Origin: Rhodobacterales bacterium | GTDB lineage: Bacteria; Pseudomonadota; Alphaproteobacteria; Rhodobacterales; Rhodobacteraceae | DNA: 64,000 nucleotides | NCBI GenBank assembly: GCA_002747325.1 | Contig: PDOZ01000026.1 | Location: 62,001 to 126,000 of the forward strand | Direction: 5' to 3' | Part shown: positions 38,090-46,094 of the stretch, one piece after another | How the letters are laid out: every line of letters starts with the position of its first letter | How positions within the stretch are numbered: position 1 is the first letter of the stretch | The notes under the pieces: model-generated | What the model saw: only the letters and a program-made list of their open reading frames with translations | Told to the model about the DNA's origin: nothing | Databases searched by the model: none | Made by a program: the position numbers and the translations under genes

Positions 38090-38575
38090 ATGAAGAAACA
38101 CTTTTCTGTGAGCCTGTTTGCGGCTCTGTGCGCCGCGCCGGCAGCGGCAGACGGAATTTTGAGCGCTGAAGAGTTCGAGGCACTGACCCTGAACAAAACC
38201 TATCTATACGCCAATGAGGACGGGGTGTATGGCGACGAGACCTACCTGCCGAACCGCCGCGCCATCTGGTCCTTTGGCGACGGAAATTGCATGAGCGAAA
38301 GCTGGTTTGAACGCGGCGAATTCCTGTGCTTCCTCCTGGACGACCGACAGGCCGGGGAAGAGACCTGCGTTCTGGTGCGCGAAGAAGAGGGCGGGGTGTT
38401 GAAGGTGTTTTCCCCGGACTTTGCGGGCGACGGGGTTCTGACCGCCATCGAGAGCGATGAGCCGCAAAACTGCACAACGACGCCCGAAACCCCCTCCGCT
38501 CCGAAGCCCGCCCCCGAAGGCGGCGGCAGATCGAACGGCAGTCGGCTGGGCGCTCCGAACAGCGGGAAGGGTTAG
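38090..38575 (+). CDS. Small secreted protein of unknown function
   Basis: A 161-residue predicted periplasmic protein I do not recognise. A clear signal peptide (MKKHFSVSLFAALCAAPAAA-D) is followed by an acidic domain with four cysteines (in GNCMSE, EFLCFL, ETCVL and QNCTT), which could form two disulfides. The last 30 residues are Pro/Gly/Ser-rich and probably disordered. ATG 38090 is chosen because the signal peptide starts there and GAGG lies upstream. It stands alone, divergent from the lysoplasmalogenase gene and followed by a decayed repeat. Confidence 0.7.
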   Translation: MKKHFSVSLFAALCAAPAAADGILSAEEFEALTLNKTYLYANEDGVYGDETYLPNRRAIWSFGDGNCMSESWFERGEFLCFLLDDRQAGEETCVLVREEEGGVLKVFSPDFAGDGVLTAIESDEPQNCTTTPETPSAPKPAPEGGGRSNGSRLGAPNSGKG

Positions 38576-38597
38576 GATAAAACACGCGACATCTGTA

Positions 38598-38677
38598 ATA
38601 AATTCTTTGCTTCCGCATCCTGCGGATTTCAAATGCGGTTTTGACACCCGTGTTGCAGATTGGTTAGGCTTCGCTCT
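38598..38677. repeat. Decayed fourth copy of the 113-bp repeat
   Basis: The stretch keeps the core in order: AATTC, GCATCCTGC apex, GCG-TTTTGA, TGTTGCAGATT and the terminal TTCGCTCT, all as in the intact copies. The left outer arm is missing. The apical hairpin is CCGCA-TCC-TGCGG instead of CAGCA-TCC-TGCTG, so both sides of the stem changed together. It lies between the secreted-protein gene and the GFA gene. Confidence 0.6.
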
Positions 38678-38715
38678 CACGTACCACGATCAAAAGCCTT
38701 CAAAGGAGATCATTG

Positions 38716-39126
38716 ATGAAACGCACCGGAGGATGCGCTTGTGGCGCCGTTCGCTTTGAAACCAACGCAGACCCCATCATGGTTGGAGCCTGTCACTGCA
38801 CCGATTGCCAGAAAGAATCCGGGGGTGGTCCCAACTATGTAGCGTTGATTCCGGCCGACGCTTTTCGTGTCACCAAGGGGACAGCAAAGGCTTTTGCCAA
38901 GAAAGGCGACAGCGGGAAGATCGCCTTGCGATATTTTTGCCCCGATTGCGGCACGCCGTTGTGGAGCGAACCTGCCGACCAGCCCCTTTTCCCGGTAAAG
39001 CTGGGCGCTTTCGACCACGGGCACGGTCTGGTTCCGGCCATGCATATTTTCACCGCTTCGGCCCCGGCGTGGCATCAGATCGACCGTAGCAAACCCTGTT
39101 TTGAACGCGCTCCCGAGGGGATGTGA
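38716..39126 (+). CDS. GFA-family (glutathione-dependent formaldehyde-activating-like) zinc protein
   Basis: A 136-residue CENP-V/GFA-fold protein. Zinc-binding cysteines appear in the expected pattern: GGCACGAVRF, CHCTDCQKESG and FCPDCGTPLW. Only a few family members are shown to act on S-hydroxymethylglutathione, so substrate is open. ATG 38716 has a strong AAGGAG seven bases upstream; the in-frame TTG just before is less likely. It appears monocistronic. Confidence 0.88.
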   Translation: MKRTGGCACGAVRFETNADPIMVGACHCTDCQKESGGGPNYVALIPADAFRVTKGTAKAFAKKGDSGKIALRYFCPDCGTPLWSEPADQPLFPVKLGAFDHGHGLVPAMHIFTASAPAWHQIDRSKPCFERAPEGM

Positions 39127-39243
39127 AACCGGGCGCGTCGCTGACCGCCAGCCATCACAAGCCGCGCGGATATGAATTGCGGACGGTTGCTGCGTGGGGC
39201 AATTTGTCGTGGCAACCGTCTTCAGAAAAAACGTCCACAGGCC

Positions 39244-40800
39244 CTAAAACAGTGACCCCTGCTCCGGTGGTTTCTTCGCAGGTTTCGGCGCGGGTTTAGC
39301 TTTGGCGCGCCCGTCCGGGCGGGCGGTCACTTTGCCGTCGGCAAACTCGATTTCCAGCGCCGCCGCCTGCCCCGCCGCTTTCGCGCCGGTCACCAGTTCC
39401 CCATCGCCGCACACCACGGCGAAACCGCGTGCCAGGGTCGCCTTGTAGCCCAGGCTTTGACGCATCCGGTCAACCGCCTCAAGCCGACGTTTCTCCCGCT
39501 CCAGCCCCGCCGCAGAGACCCGCGCCAGACGGGCGGCAAGCGCCTGAAATTCCTGCGTTTTTTCCGCCTGAACGCGCAATAGCCGCGCCGGGTCGAGCCG
39601 TGTCGCCATCTGGGCAAAGGCGCGGCGCTGCGCCTCGATCGGGCGGGTCAGGGCCGGGGTCAGGCGGCGGCTCAGCCCCTCAACCCGCGTCCGTTCCAAC
39701 GCTACCCGCCCGTTCAGCAAGCCCGGCCGCAAATGCGCCGCCGCTTCCGTCAGACGCACCCGGCCCTTCTGGCTCACCGAGCGCAGGGCGACCGGCAGGC
39801 GGGCGGCGGCAAAATCCAAACGCCCGCGCGGTGCGTCGAGCAAAGCATCCGGGCGCGGCAAGATGCGGGCGAGGTCCGTAAGCCGTTGAGAACGCTGCGC
39901 AATCCCCTGCCCCGTGGCGCGCTGCAACCGCGTGCCCGCCTCCGCCACGCTGGCCAGCAAATCGAGCCGCACCGGCACGGCGAACTCGGCGGCGGCGGTC
40001 GGGGTCGGGGCGCGCTGGTCGGCGGCGTAGTCGATCAGGGTGGTGTCGGTTTCATGCCCCACGGCGGAAATCAGCGGGATTTGCGAGCGGGCGGCAGCGC
40101 GCACCACCGCCTCCTCGTTAAAACCCCAAAGATCCTCAATAGAGCCCCCCCCGCGCGCCACGATGATCAGATCCGGGCGCGGCAGGGCGCCGCCGGGGGT
40201 CAGGGCGTTGAACCCATCAATGGCGCGGGCCACTTCCGGCGCACAGGCCGAGCCCTGCACCGCCACCGGCCAGATCAGCACCTTGCGCGGAAAACGCTCG
40301 CGCAGCCGGTGCAAAATATCGCGAATGACCGCGCCGGAAGGAGAAGTGACAACGCCGATCACCTCCGGCAGATAGGGCAAAAGCTGTTTGCGCGCCGGGT
40401 CAAACAGCCCCTCCGCCGCCAGCGCCTTCTTGCGCTTTTCCAGCATCGCCATCAACGCGCCCTCGCCCGCCACGGCCAGATCGTCGACGTTGAGATTATA
40501 TTTCGACTGCGCGCCGAAGGTGGTCAGCCGCCCGGTGGCGATGACCTCCATCCCCTCCTCCGGCAAGACCGAAAGTCGTCCCGCCTGCCCCTTCCATGTC
40601 GTGCAGGCCAGCACATTGCCGTCATCTTTCAGATCGTAATAGAGATGCCCGGAACGCGCACGAAACACCCGCCCCACCTCGCCGCGCACCCGCACCCGCC
40701 CAAACGCGGCTTCCACGGTCTTTTTCACCGCGCCAGAGATTTCCGACACGGTAAATTCGGGGGCATTCTCGCCGGGGGCGGCGTCGTCTAACAGGTCCAT
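39244..40800 (-). CDS. xseA: Exodeoxyribonuclease VII large subunit
   Basis: A 518-residue single-strand DNA exonuclease subunit. An N-terminal OB-fold (VRGEVGRVFRARSGHLYYDLKD) is followed by the catalytic core (GVVTSPSGAVIRDILHR, DLIIVARGGGSIEDLW, SAVGHETDTTLIDYAAD, RAPTPTAAAE) and a long helical C-terminal region. The last 30 residues form a Lys/Pro/Ala-rich tail. The small subunit gene xseB is not in the window. The upstream region carries repeat copy 2. Confidence 0.95.
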   Translation of the reverse strand: MDLLDDAAPGENAPEFTVSEISGAVKKTVEAAFGRVRVRGEVGRVFRARSGHLYYDLKDDGNVLACTTWKGQAGRLSVLPEEGMEVIATGRLTTFGAQSKYNLNVDDLAVAGEGALMAMLEKRKKALAAEGLFDPARKQLLPYLPEVIGVVTSPSGAVIRDILHRLRERFPRKVLIWPVAVQGSACAPEVARAIDGFNALTPGGALPRPDLIIVARGGGSIEDLWGFNEEAVVRAAARSQIPLISAVGHETDTTLIDYAADQRAPTPTAAAEFAVPVRLDLLASVAEAGTRLQRATGQGIAQRSQRLTDLARILPRPDALLDAPRGRLDFAAARLPVALRSVSQKGRVRLTEAAAHLRPGLLNGRVALERTRVEGLSRRLTPALTRPIEAQRRAFAQMATRLDPARLLRVQAEKTQEFQALAARLARVSAAGLEREKRRLEAVDRMRQSLGYKATLARGFAVVCGDGELVTGAKAAGQAAALEIEFADGKVTARPDGRAKAKPAPKPAKKPPEQGSLF

Positions 40801-40862
40801 ATGCCCGTTTTAGGCGGCGAGGCGCCAAAGGGGAAGCCCGGCTTTGCGCGGCGGTGGAAATC

Positions 40863-40975
40863 AGAGCAGAAATCGCTAAATCTGTATCAAAATTCGCTGC
40901 CTCTCCATCAGCATCCTGCTGACTTCGAACGCGAATTTTGATGCACGATGTTGCAGATTAAAGCGATTTCGCTCT
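40863..40975. repeat. 113-bp palindromic dispersed repeat, copy 2
   Basis: It is near-identical to copy 1 over all 113 bases and ends with the same GATTAAAGCGATTTCGCTCT. It lies between the divergent xseA and lipoprotein genes, about 60 bases from xseA and 43 from the lipoprotein start, so it is in their shared upstream region rather than at gene ends. Confidence 0.9.
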
Positions 40976-41017
40976 AGAATATTGCTTCGGGACGCGGCAG
41001 TTTCAGGAGCAGCCCCT

Positions 41018-41371
41018 TTGCCAAACATTCGCACATACGCAGCCATTGCCGGAACCGTTCTGCTGACCGCCTGTTCGACCGGGGCCAATCATCTCGGCAA
41101 CCCACTGACCTGGCCCATGGGCGCCCTCGGCACAGGGCTGGGAAATCTGGCCTATGGGGCGGAGCGCGCGCGGGTCGAAGCCTATGTCGACGCCCATTTC
41201 GATACGCTGGTCCACGAGATCGGCGCGGGCGGCGGGGCAACGCTGGACGATGCTTTCGCCGTGGCCGGGGTGCCGGAAACCGCACAGGCGGATTTCATCC
41301 AGCACATGCAGGGCTATGACCTCTCGCAACCGGACAATCTCGTCGTCGCGTTGATGGTGCATCGGGCGTAG
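41018..41371 (+). CDS. Small lipoprotein of unknown function
   Basis: A 117-residue predicted lipoprotein read from TTG 41018, preceded by CAGGAG about nine bases upstream. The lipobox LTAC puts the lipid on Cys19. The mature part is helical, with a short GNPLTWPMGALGTGLGNLAYG segment and no known motif. No ATG exists near the signal sequence, so TTG is the likely start. It lies just upstream of purD in the same direction, with repeat copy 2 before it. Confidence 0.65.
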   Translation: MPNIRTYAAIAGTVLLTACSTGANHLGNPLTWPMGALGTGLGNLAYGAERARVEAYVDAHFDTLVHEIGAGGGATLDDAFAVAGVPETAQADFIQHMQGYDLSQPDNLVVALMVHRA

Positions 41372-41428
41372 AGCGCTTGCCCCACCCGCCCCTACGCGCT
41401 ATGGCCTGAACCAGCAATGGAGGCGGCT

Positions 41429-42691
41429 TTGAACATTCTTATTCTCGGCGGCGGCGGGCGCGAACATGCGTTGGCCTGGGCGGTAAAACAGAACCCGAAA
41501 TGCGACCGGCTGATCGTGGCGCCGGGCAATGCGGGCATGGACGACATCGCGGAATGCGCCGCTTTTGACATCGAGGACGGCGCGGCGGTCGTTGAATTCG
41601 CCAGCGCCAACGCGGTGGATTTCGTCATCATCGGCCCGGAAGCGCCGCTGGCGGCGGGGGTGGCGGACGCGCTGGACGCGGCGGGCATCCTGCACTTTGG
41701 CCCCTCGGCAGAAGCGGCGCGGCTGGAAGCCTCCAAGAGCTTCACCAAGGAGATTTGCGACGCGGCGGGCGCCCCCACGGCGGGTTACGCCCATTTCACC
41801 GACGCCGACGCCGCAAAGGCCTATATCCGGGCGCAGGGCGCACCGATCGTGGTCAAGGCGGACGGGCTGGCGGCAGGCAAGGGCGTGATCGTCGCCATGA
41901 ACGAGGCCGACGCGCTGGCCGCGATTGACGATATGTTTGGCGGTGAGTTCGGCGGGGCGGGCGCGGAGGTTGTGATCGAAGAATTCATGACCGGCGAAGA
42001 AGCCTCCTATTTCATCCTTTCCGACGGCAAATCCCTGCTGCCCATCGGCACAGCACAGGACCATAAACGCGTCGGCGAGGGCGATACCGGGCCGAATACC
42101 GGCGGCATGGGCGCCTATTCCCCGGCGCCGGTGCTGGACGAGGCGGTCGCGGCACGGGCGATGGCGGAGATTGTCGAGCCGACCATGCGGGTGATGGCGG
42201 AGCGCGGCACACCGTTCAAGGGCGTGCTTTATGCCGGGCTGATGATCGAAAACGGCGCGCCACGGCTGGTGGAATATAACGTGCGTTTCGGCGACCCGGA
42301 ATGTCAGGTATTGATGATGCGCCTCGGGGCGCAGGTGCTGGATTTGCTGCTGGCGGCGGCGGAAGAGCGGCTGGAGGAGATCACAGCCAACTGGGCCGAC
42401 GACCATGCCATGACCGTGGTGATGGCGGCGAAAGGCTATCCGGGCGCCTATGAGAAGGGCAGCGAAATCAAAGGGTTGGACGCGCTGGAAGAAAACTCCA
42501 TGCAGATGGTGTTCCACGCGGGCACCGAGGAACAGGACGGCAAAATCACCGCATCCGGCGGGCGGGTGCTGAACGTCACCGCCCGTGGTGCGTCGCTTCA
42601 GGAAGCGCGCGACCGGGCCTATGCGCTGGTGAATCAGGTGGACTGGCCGGAAGGGTTCTGCCGCCGCGACATTGGCTGGCGGGCGCTTTAA
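41429..42691 (+). CDS. purD: Phosphoribosylamine-glycine ligase
   Basis: A 420-residue ATP-grasp enzyme, second step of purine synthesis. LNILILGGGGREHALAW starts the N-domain; PSAEAARLEASKSFTKEI, ADGLAAGKGVIVA, EASYFILSDGK and YNVRFGDPECQ follow. TTG 41429 is preferred: GGAGG ends five bases before it and the translation then starts as in other PurD proteins, whereas ATG 41417 overlaps the ribosome-binding site. It probably follows its own promoter after the lipoprotein gene. Confidence 0.95.
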   Translation: MNILILGGGGREHALAWAVKQNPKCDRLIVAPGNAGMDDIAECAAFDIEDGAAVVEFASANAVDFVIIGPEAPLAAGVADALDAAGILHFGPSAEAARLEASKSFTKEICDAAGAPTAGYAHFTDADAAKAYIRAQGAPIVVKADGLAAGKGVIVAMNEADALAAIDDMFGGEFGGAGAEVVIEEFMTGEEASYFILSDGKSLLPIGTAQDHKRVGEGDTGPNTGGMGAYSPAPVLDEAVAARAMAEIVEPTMRVMAERGTPFKGVLYAGLMIENGAPRLVEYNVRFGDPECQVLMMRLGAQVLDLLLAAAEERLEEITANWADDHAMTVVMAAKGYPGAYEKGSEIKGLDALEENSMQMVFHAGTEEQDGKITASGGRVLNVTARGASLQEARDRAYALVNQVDWPEGFCRRDIGWRAL

Positions 42692-42705
42692 ACTCGGCTG
42701 GCGCT

Positions 42706-43065
<360 letters not shown>

Positions 43066-43115
43066 CTAGCGAGCGGAAGCAAAAGCCGTTAAACTGCACA
43101 AAAAAGGCAACGAGC

Positions 43116-43625
43116 ATGAATTTGAAACCCGTCCTCGCCATCGCGCTCCTCCTCGCCGGCTGCACCGAAGCGCCGCGCGCGGCGGAAGATGTGATCATCA
43201 CCGATTTCGCCGAAGCCCCGCCCGGCGCGCGGCCCGGTGCCTGTTACGGGCGCGACGCCACCCCGGCAACCATTGAGCGGGTAACCGAGCGGGTGTTGGT
43301 CGAGGCGGCGAAAATCGGGCCGGAGGGTAATGTCATCCGCCCGGCAAAATACGAGACCCGCAGCACGCAGCGCATCGTCGAAGGGCGCGAAGAAGTGTAT
43401 TTCGAAACCCCCTGCCCGCCGCGCTGGACGCCGGATTTCATCGCCTCGGTGCAGCGCGCGCTGGCGGCGCGGGGGTATTTCAAAGGCCCGGCGGACGGAC
43501 AACTGGACAGCAAAACCCGCGCCGCGATCCGCGCTTTTCAGCTCACCAAAGGCCTGAATTCCGCCATCCTGTCGACGGAAAACGCGCGGGTGCTGGGGTT
43601 GGTGGAAGTAGACCTGCCGGATTGA
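43116..43625 (+). CDS. Lipoprotein with peptidoglycan-binding domain
   Basis: A 169-residue lipoprotein: lipobox LLAGC with Cys16, a central unknown region (about 40-115) and a C-terminal PG_binding_1-type domain (FIASVQRALAARGYFKGPADG, TRAAIRAFQLTKGL). It is probably anchored in the outer membrane and contacts peptidoglycan. Two other cysteines (in GACYGRD and ETPCPP) could pair. ATG 43116 begins the signal sequence. It is divergent from the ferredoxin gene and followed by a GC hairpin. Confidence 0.82.
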   Translation: MNLKPVLAIALLLAGCTEAPRAAEDVIITDFAEAPPGARPGACYGRDATPATIERVTERVLVEAAKIGPEGNVIRPAKYETRSTQRIVEGREEVYFETPCPPRWTPDFIASVQRALAARGYFKGPADGQLDSKTRAAIRAFQLTKGLNSAILSTENARVLGLVEVDLPD

Positions 43626-43633
43626 AACCAAAA

Positions 43634-43660
43634 CGCCGGGCGATGCCCGGCGCTTCCGAT
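43634..43660 (+). terminator. Hairpin, probable terminator
   Basis: Perfect eight-pair stem CGCCGGGC (43634-43641) and GCCCGGCG (43645-43652), loop GAT, with A on the left and only a weak T stretch on the right. It lies between convergent genes. Confidence 0.6.
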
Positions 43661-43676
43661 TTCTGCTGATCCGCCC

Positions 43677-44033
43677 TTACAGCCCCGGCAGATAAAGCGT
43701 CATAAGTTCGGCAATCTGGCGTGTGATCGGGTCAATCCGCATCGCCCAGGCCGCCGCCTGTTCCGGCGCCGTCCCCGCTTCGAGACCCGCAAGCCGGTCG
43801 AGATAGGTGATTTCCCCGGCATAGGCGAGAAAGAACCCTTTGGTCAGGAAAAAGCCGATGATAAACAGCATCAGGGCAAAAACCGGCATCCCCCGCGAAC
43901 GGCAATGCCCGACAACCCGGACGAACTCACCCGTGTGCTGATCAAAGTAGATCGACCCGGAGCCATGCTCACGGTGATCGCGCAGCACCCGCTCCAGCCG
44001 TTCGTTGTAAGTCGCACTATTATGAGCCGTCAT
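43677..44033 (-). CDS. Small single-span membrane protein of unknown function
   Basis: A 118-residue protein I do not recognise. A basic, His-rich N-terminal half (YNERLERVLRDHREHG) is followed by one membrane helix at about residues 50-72 (FALMLFIIGFFLTKGFF) and a short helical tail with Trp and Pro residues. ATG 44033 has a GGAGG about ten bases upstream; the frame is open further but without coding character. The 222 bases before it (44034-44255) are AT-richer than average and hold no gene; they must contain its promoter. Confidence 0.65.
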   Translation of the reverse strand: MTAHNSATYNERLERVLRDHREHGSGSIYFDQHTGEFVRVVGHCRSRGMPVFALMLFIIGFFLTKGFFLAYAGEITYLDRLAGLEAGTAPEQAAAWAMRIDPITRQIAELMTLYLPGL

Positions 44034-44255
44034 CGTAAACACCCTCCGTCGGTTCCCCGACAAACCCCAATCTAGCCCCGTTCTCAGCGCAGTAGCGCAA
44101 CGGAAAGCCACCCACGATTAAATGTAGGCAAAATTGTCTAAATTCTGAAGGTTTTCCTTAGAAACAATCCATTTCCTCCCCGGAACCAGCCAATTTTCGT
44201 CAAATTTTAACCATGTTTGAGCGGTTAAACGGGAGGTTCGCCGGAGGGAACGCGC

Positions 44256-45125
44256 TTACTTTTGCAGCAAAAGCGTGGTCCAGTCGCCGATCTCATCACG
44301 GGATTTCAGGCTAAATCCAGCGGTTTGATAGGCGTCGATCACCTGTTCCGCCTGTGGATTGAGGATGCCAGAGAGAATCACATGCGCGCCGGGGGCGGCA
44401 TGGGCGGCCATGTCCGGGGCAAGCGCCACCAGCGGGCCTTTCAGGATATTGGCAAGGATCAGGTCAAACGGCGCGGCGGCAGTGATGTCGGCATGGGCAA
44501 ATCCCGCCGCTTCCAGCACATGCACCTCTTCCGCCAACCCGTTGGCCGCCGCGTTGGCCCGCGCCACCTCAACCGCCACTTCGTCAATATCCGAGGCGAT
44601 GACCGGGTGCGGCCAGACCTTCGCCGCTGCCATGGCCAGAACCGCCGTGCCGCAGCCAACATCAATGACGTTTTTCTTCACCTCGCCCGCCGAGATCAAC
44701 CCGTCCAGCGCGCGCAGACAGCCCAGCGTCGTGCCATGATGCCCGGTGCCGAAAGCCATTGCCGCCTCGATCTTCAACCCAATCGCCGCTGGCGGCAGCT
44801 TATCCGCATCGTGTTCGCCATAAACAAAGAACCGCCCCGCCTCGACCGGCGCCAGTTCGCGTTTCACATGCGCCACCCAATCGGTCTCCGGCACTTCCGA
44901 GATGGTAAAATCCTTCGCCCCATGCGCCGCCGCGAGCAATGCCAGACCAACCGCATCCGGCGCCTCGGTGAAATATCCGCCGACCTCCCAGATGCCGCTG
45001 TCATCCTCCAACTCGAACACCCCAACCCCGGTCGGCTCCGGCGTCAGGCTCTCCAGCGCCTCGCCGAGCGCTTCGGCTTCGGCCTGACCGGGGAGCGTGG
45101 TGAGGGCGGTATAGGTAATGGTCAT
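44256..45125 (-). CDS. prmA: Ribosomal protein L11 methyltransferase
   Basis: A 289-residue SAM-dependent methyltransferase modifying ribosomal protein L11. The N-terminal substrate-recognition part is followed by the catalytic domain with AMAFGTGHHGTTLGCLRAL, VIDVGCGTAVLAMAAAK (SAM-binding motif I) and DLILANILKGPLVALAP (the NILxxPL catalytic motif). ATG 45125 has AAGGAC upstream and matches family start; the frame extends further without similarity. It is close behind msrA on the same strand. Confidence 0.94.
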   Translation of the reverse strand: MTITYTALTTLPGQAEAEALGEALESLTPEPTGVGVFELEDDSGIWEVGGYFTEAPDAVGLALLAAAHGAKDFTISEVPETDWVAHVKRELAPVEAGRFFVYGEHDADKLPPAAIGLKIEAAMAFGTGHHGTTLGCLRALDGLISAGEVKKNVIDVGCGTAVLAMAAAKVWPHPVIASDIDEVAVEVARANAAANGLAEEVHVLEAAGFAHADITAAAPFDLILANILKGPLVALAPDMAAHAAPGAHVILSGILNPQAEQVIDAYQTAGFSLKSRDEIGDWTTLLLQK

Positions 45126-45169
45126 GGGATGTCCTTTCCAGGCCGGGGTATCGGCGGCGCGCCCGCGCG

Positions 45170-45814
45170 TCAAGCGCCGGTTCCGATGGGACAGGAAATG
45201 CCGGTGCCACCGATGCCGCAATAGCCGTTCGGGTTTTTGGCAAGGTATTGCTGGTGATATTCCTCGGCCCAATAGAACGGCCCGGCGGGGGCGATTTCGG
45301 TGGTAATCGGCCCGTATCCCGCCACCGACAGCCGAGGCGCATAGGCTTCAGCAGAGGCGCGCGCGGCCTGAAGCTGCGCCGCATTGCTGGTGTAAATCGC
45401 CGAACGATACTGCGTGCCCCGGTCATTGCCCTGCCGCATCCCCTGCGTCGGGTCGTGGCCTTCCCAAAACAGCGTAAGCAACTCCGCATAGCGCAGCCGC
45501 GCCGGATCAAAGGTCACACGCACCACCTCCGTATGCCCGGTCCGGCCAGTGCAAACCTCTTCATAGGTCGGGTTCGGCGTATATCCCCCGGCATATCCCG
45601 CCATGGTCATCCCCACCCCCGGCACCTGCCAGAACAACCGCTCGACGCCCCAAAAACACCCCATGGCAAAAAGAGCAACCTCGTGCCCCTCCGGCACATC
45701 AAGGGTGAACGGACAGTCAAACACAAAATGCCGCGCCGCCGTGGCAATCGGCACACCCCGCCCCGGCAACGCCTCCGCTTGTGGTATCAGTTTCGCTTTT
45801 GAAATCCCAAACAT
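45170..45814 (-). CDS. msrA: Peptide methionine-S-sulfoxide reductase A
   Basis: A 214-residue repair enzyme reducing methionine-S-sulfoxide. The catalytic motif GCFWGVER has Cys53; [22 protein letters not shown] and [14 protein letters not shown] are canonical, and a C-terminal Cys in GISCPIG may be the resolving cysteine. The extra 45 N-terminal residues are usual for the long form. ATG 45814 is chosen; the open frame upstream only reads through repeat copy 3. It lies 44 bases upstream of prmA in the same direction. Confidence 0.95.
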   Translation of the reverse strand: MFGISKAKLIPQAEALPGRGVPIATAARHFVFDCPFTLDVPEGHEVALFAMGCFWGVERLFWQVPGVGMTMAGYAGGYTPNPTYEEVCTGRTGHTEVVRVTFDPARLRYAELLTLFWEGHDPTQGMRQGNDRGTQYRSAIYTSNAAQLQAARASAEAYAPRLSVAGYGPITTEIAPAGPFYWAEEYHQQYLAKNPNGYCGIGGTGISCPIGTGA

Positions 45815-45894
45815 ACGCCTCTTATAAAAGACCTTCCGCCAGATTGCACGGCTTTGGTCCAACGGATTGACGCCCCGCGAACCCAAACGCCGCC

Positions 45895-46007
45895 AGAGCA
45901 GAAATCGATAAATCTGAATCAAAATTCTCTGCCTCTGCATCAGCATCCTGCTAATTTCGAACGCGAATTTTGATGTACCATGTTACAGATTAAATCGATT
46001 TCGCTCT
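45895..46007. repeat. 113-bp palindromic dispersed repeat, copy 3
   Basis: The third intact copy, 113 bases, same orientation. It differs from copies 1 and 2 by a paired change in the outer stem: left GAAATCGCT is GAAATCGAT and right AGCGATTTC is ATCGATTTC, so pairing is preserved. It is followed within four bases by the hairpin at 46012. It lies between msrA and priA, both minus-strand genes. Confidence 0.9.
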
Positions 46008-46011
46008 ATTT

Positions 46012-46064
46012 GAGTATTTAACCTAAGAAGAAAAGGCGCGGGCTTCTTCTTAGGTTAAATACTC
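46012..46064. repeat. Perfect hairpin built from two GAGTATTT/CTAAGAAGAA arms
   Basis: Arms 46012-46032 and 46044-46064 are perfect 21-base inverted repeats (GAGTATTT, AAC, CTAAGAAGAA) around an 11-base GC loop. This is the tightest member of the family at 26268 and 35566 and could act as a terminator-like structure downstream of priA, whose stop is 31 bases away. Confidence 0.85.
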
Positions 46065-46094
46065 ATTCGCGCCGCAGGCGCGCCCCGCCTTTCC

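Noticed and set aside
40876..41088. Small minus-strand open frame spanning repeat copy 2 (shared peptide with frames over copies 1 and 3)
   Set aside because: The common peptide arises only because the repeat itself is open in that frame. It lacks a ribosome-binding site and codon bias, and the flanking sequence is unrelated in each copy.
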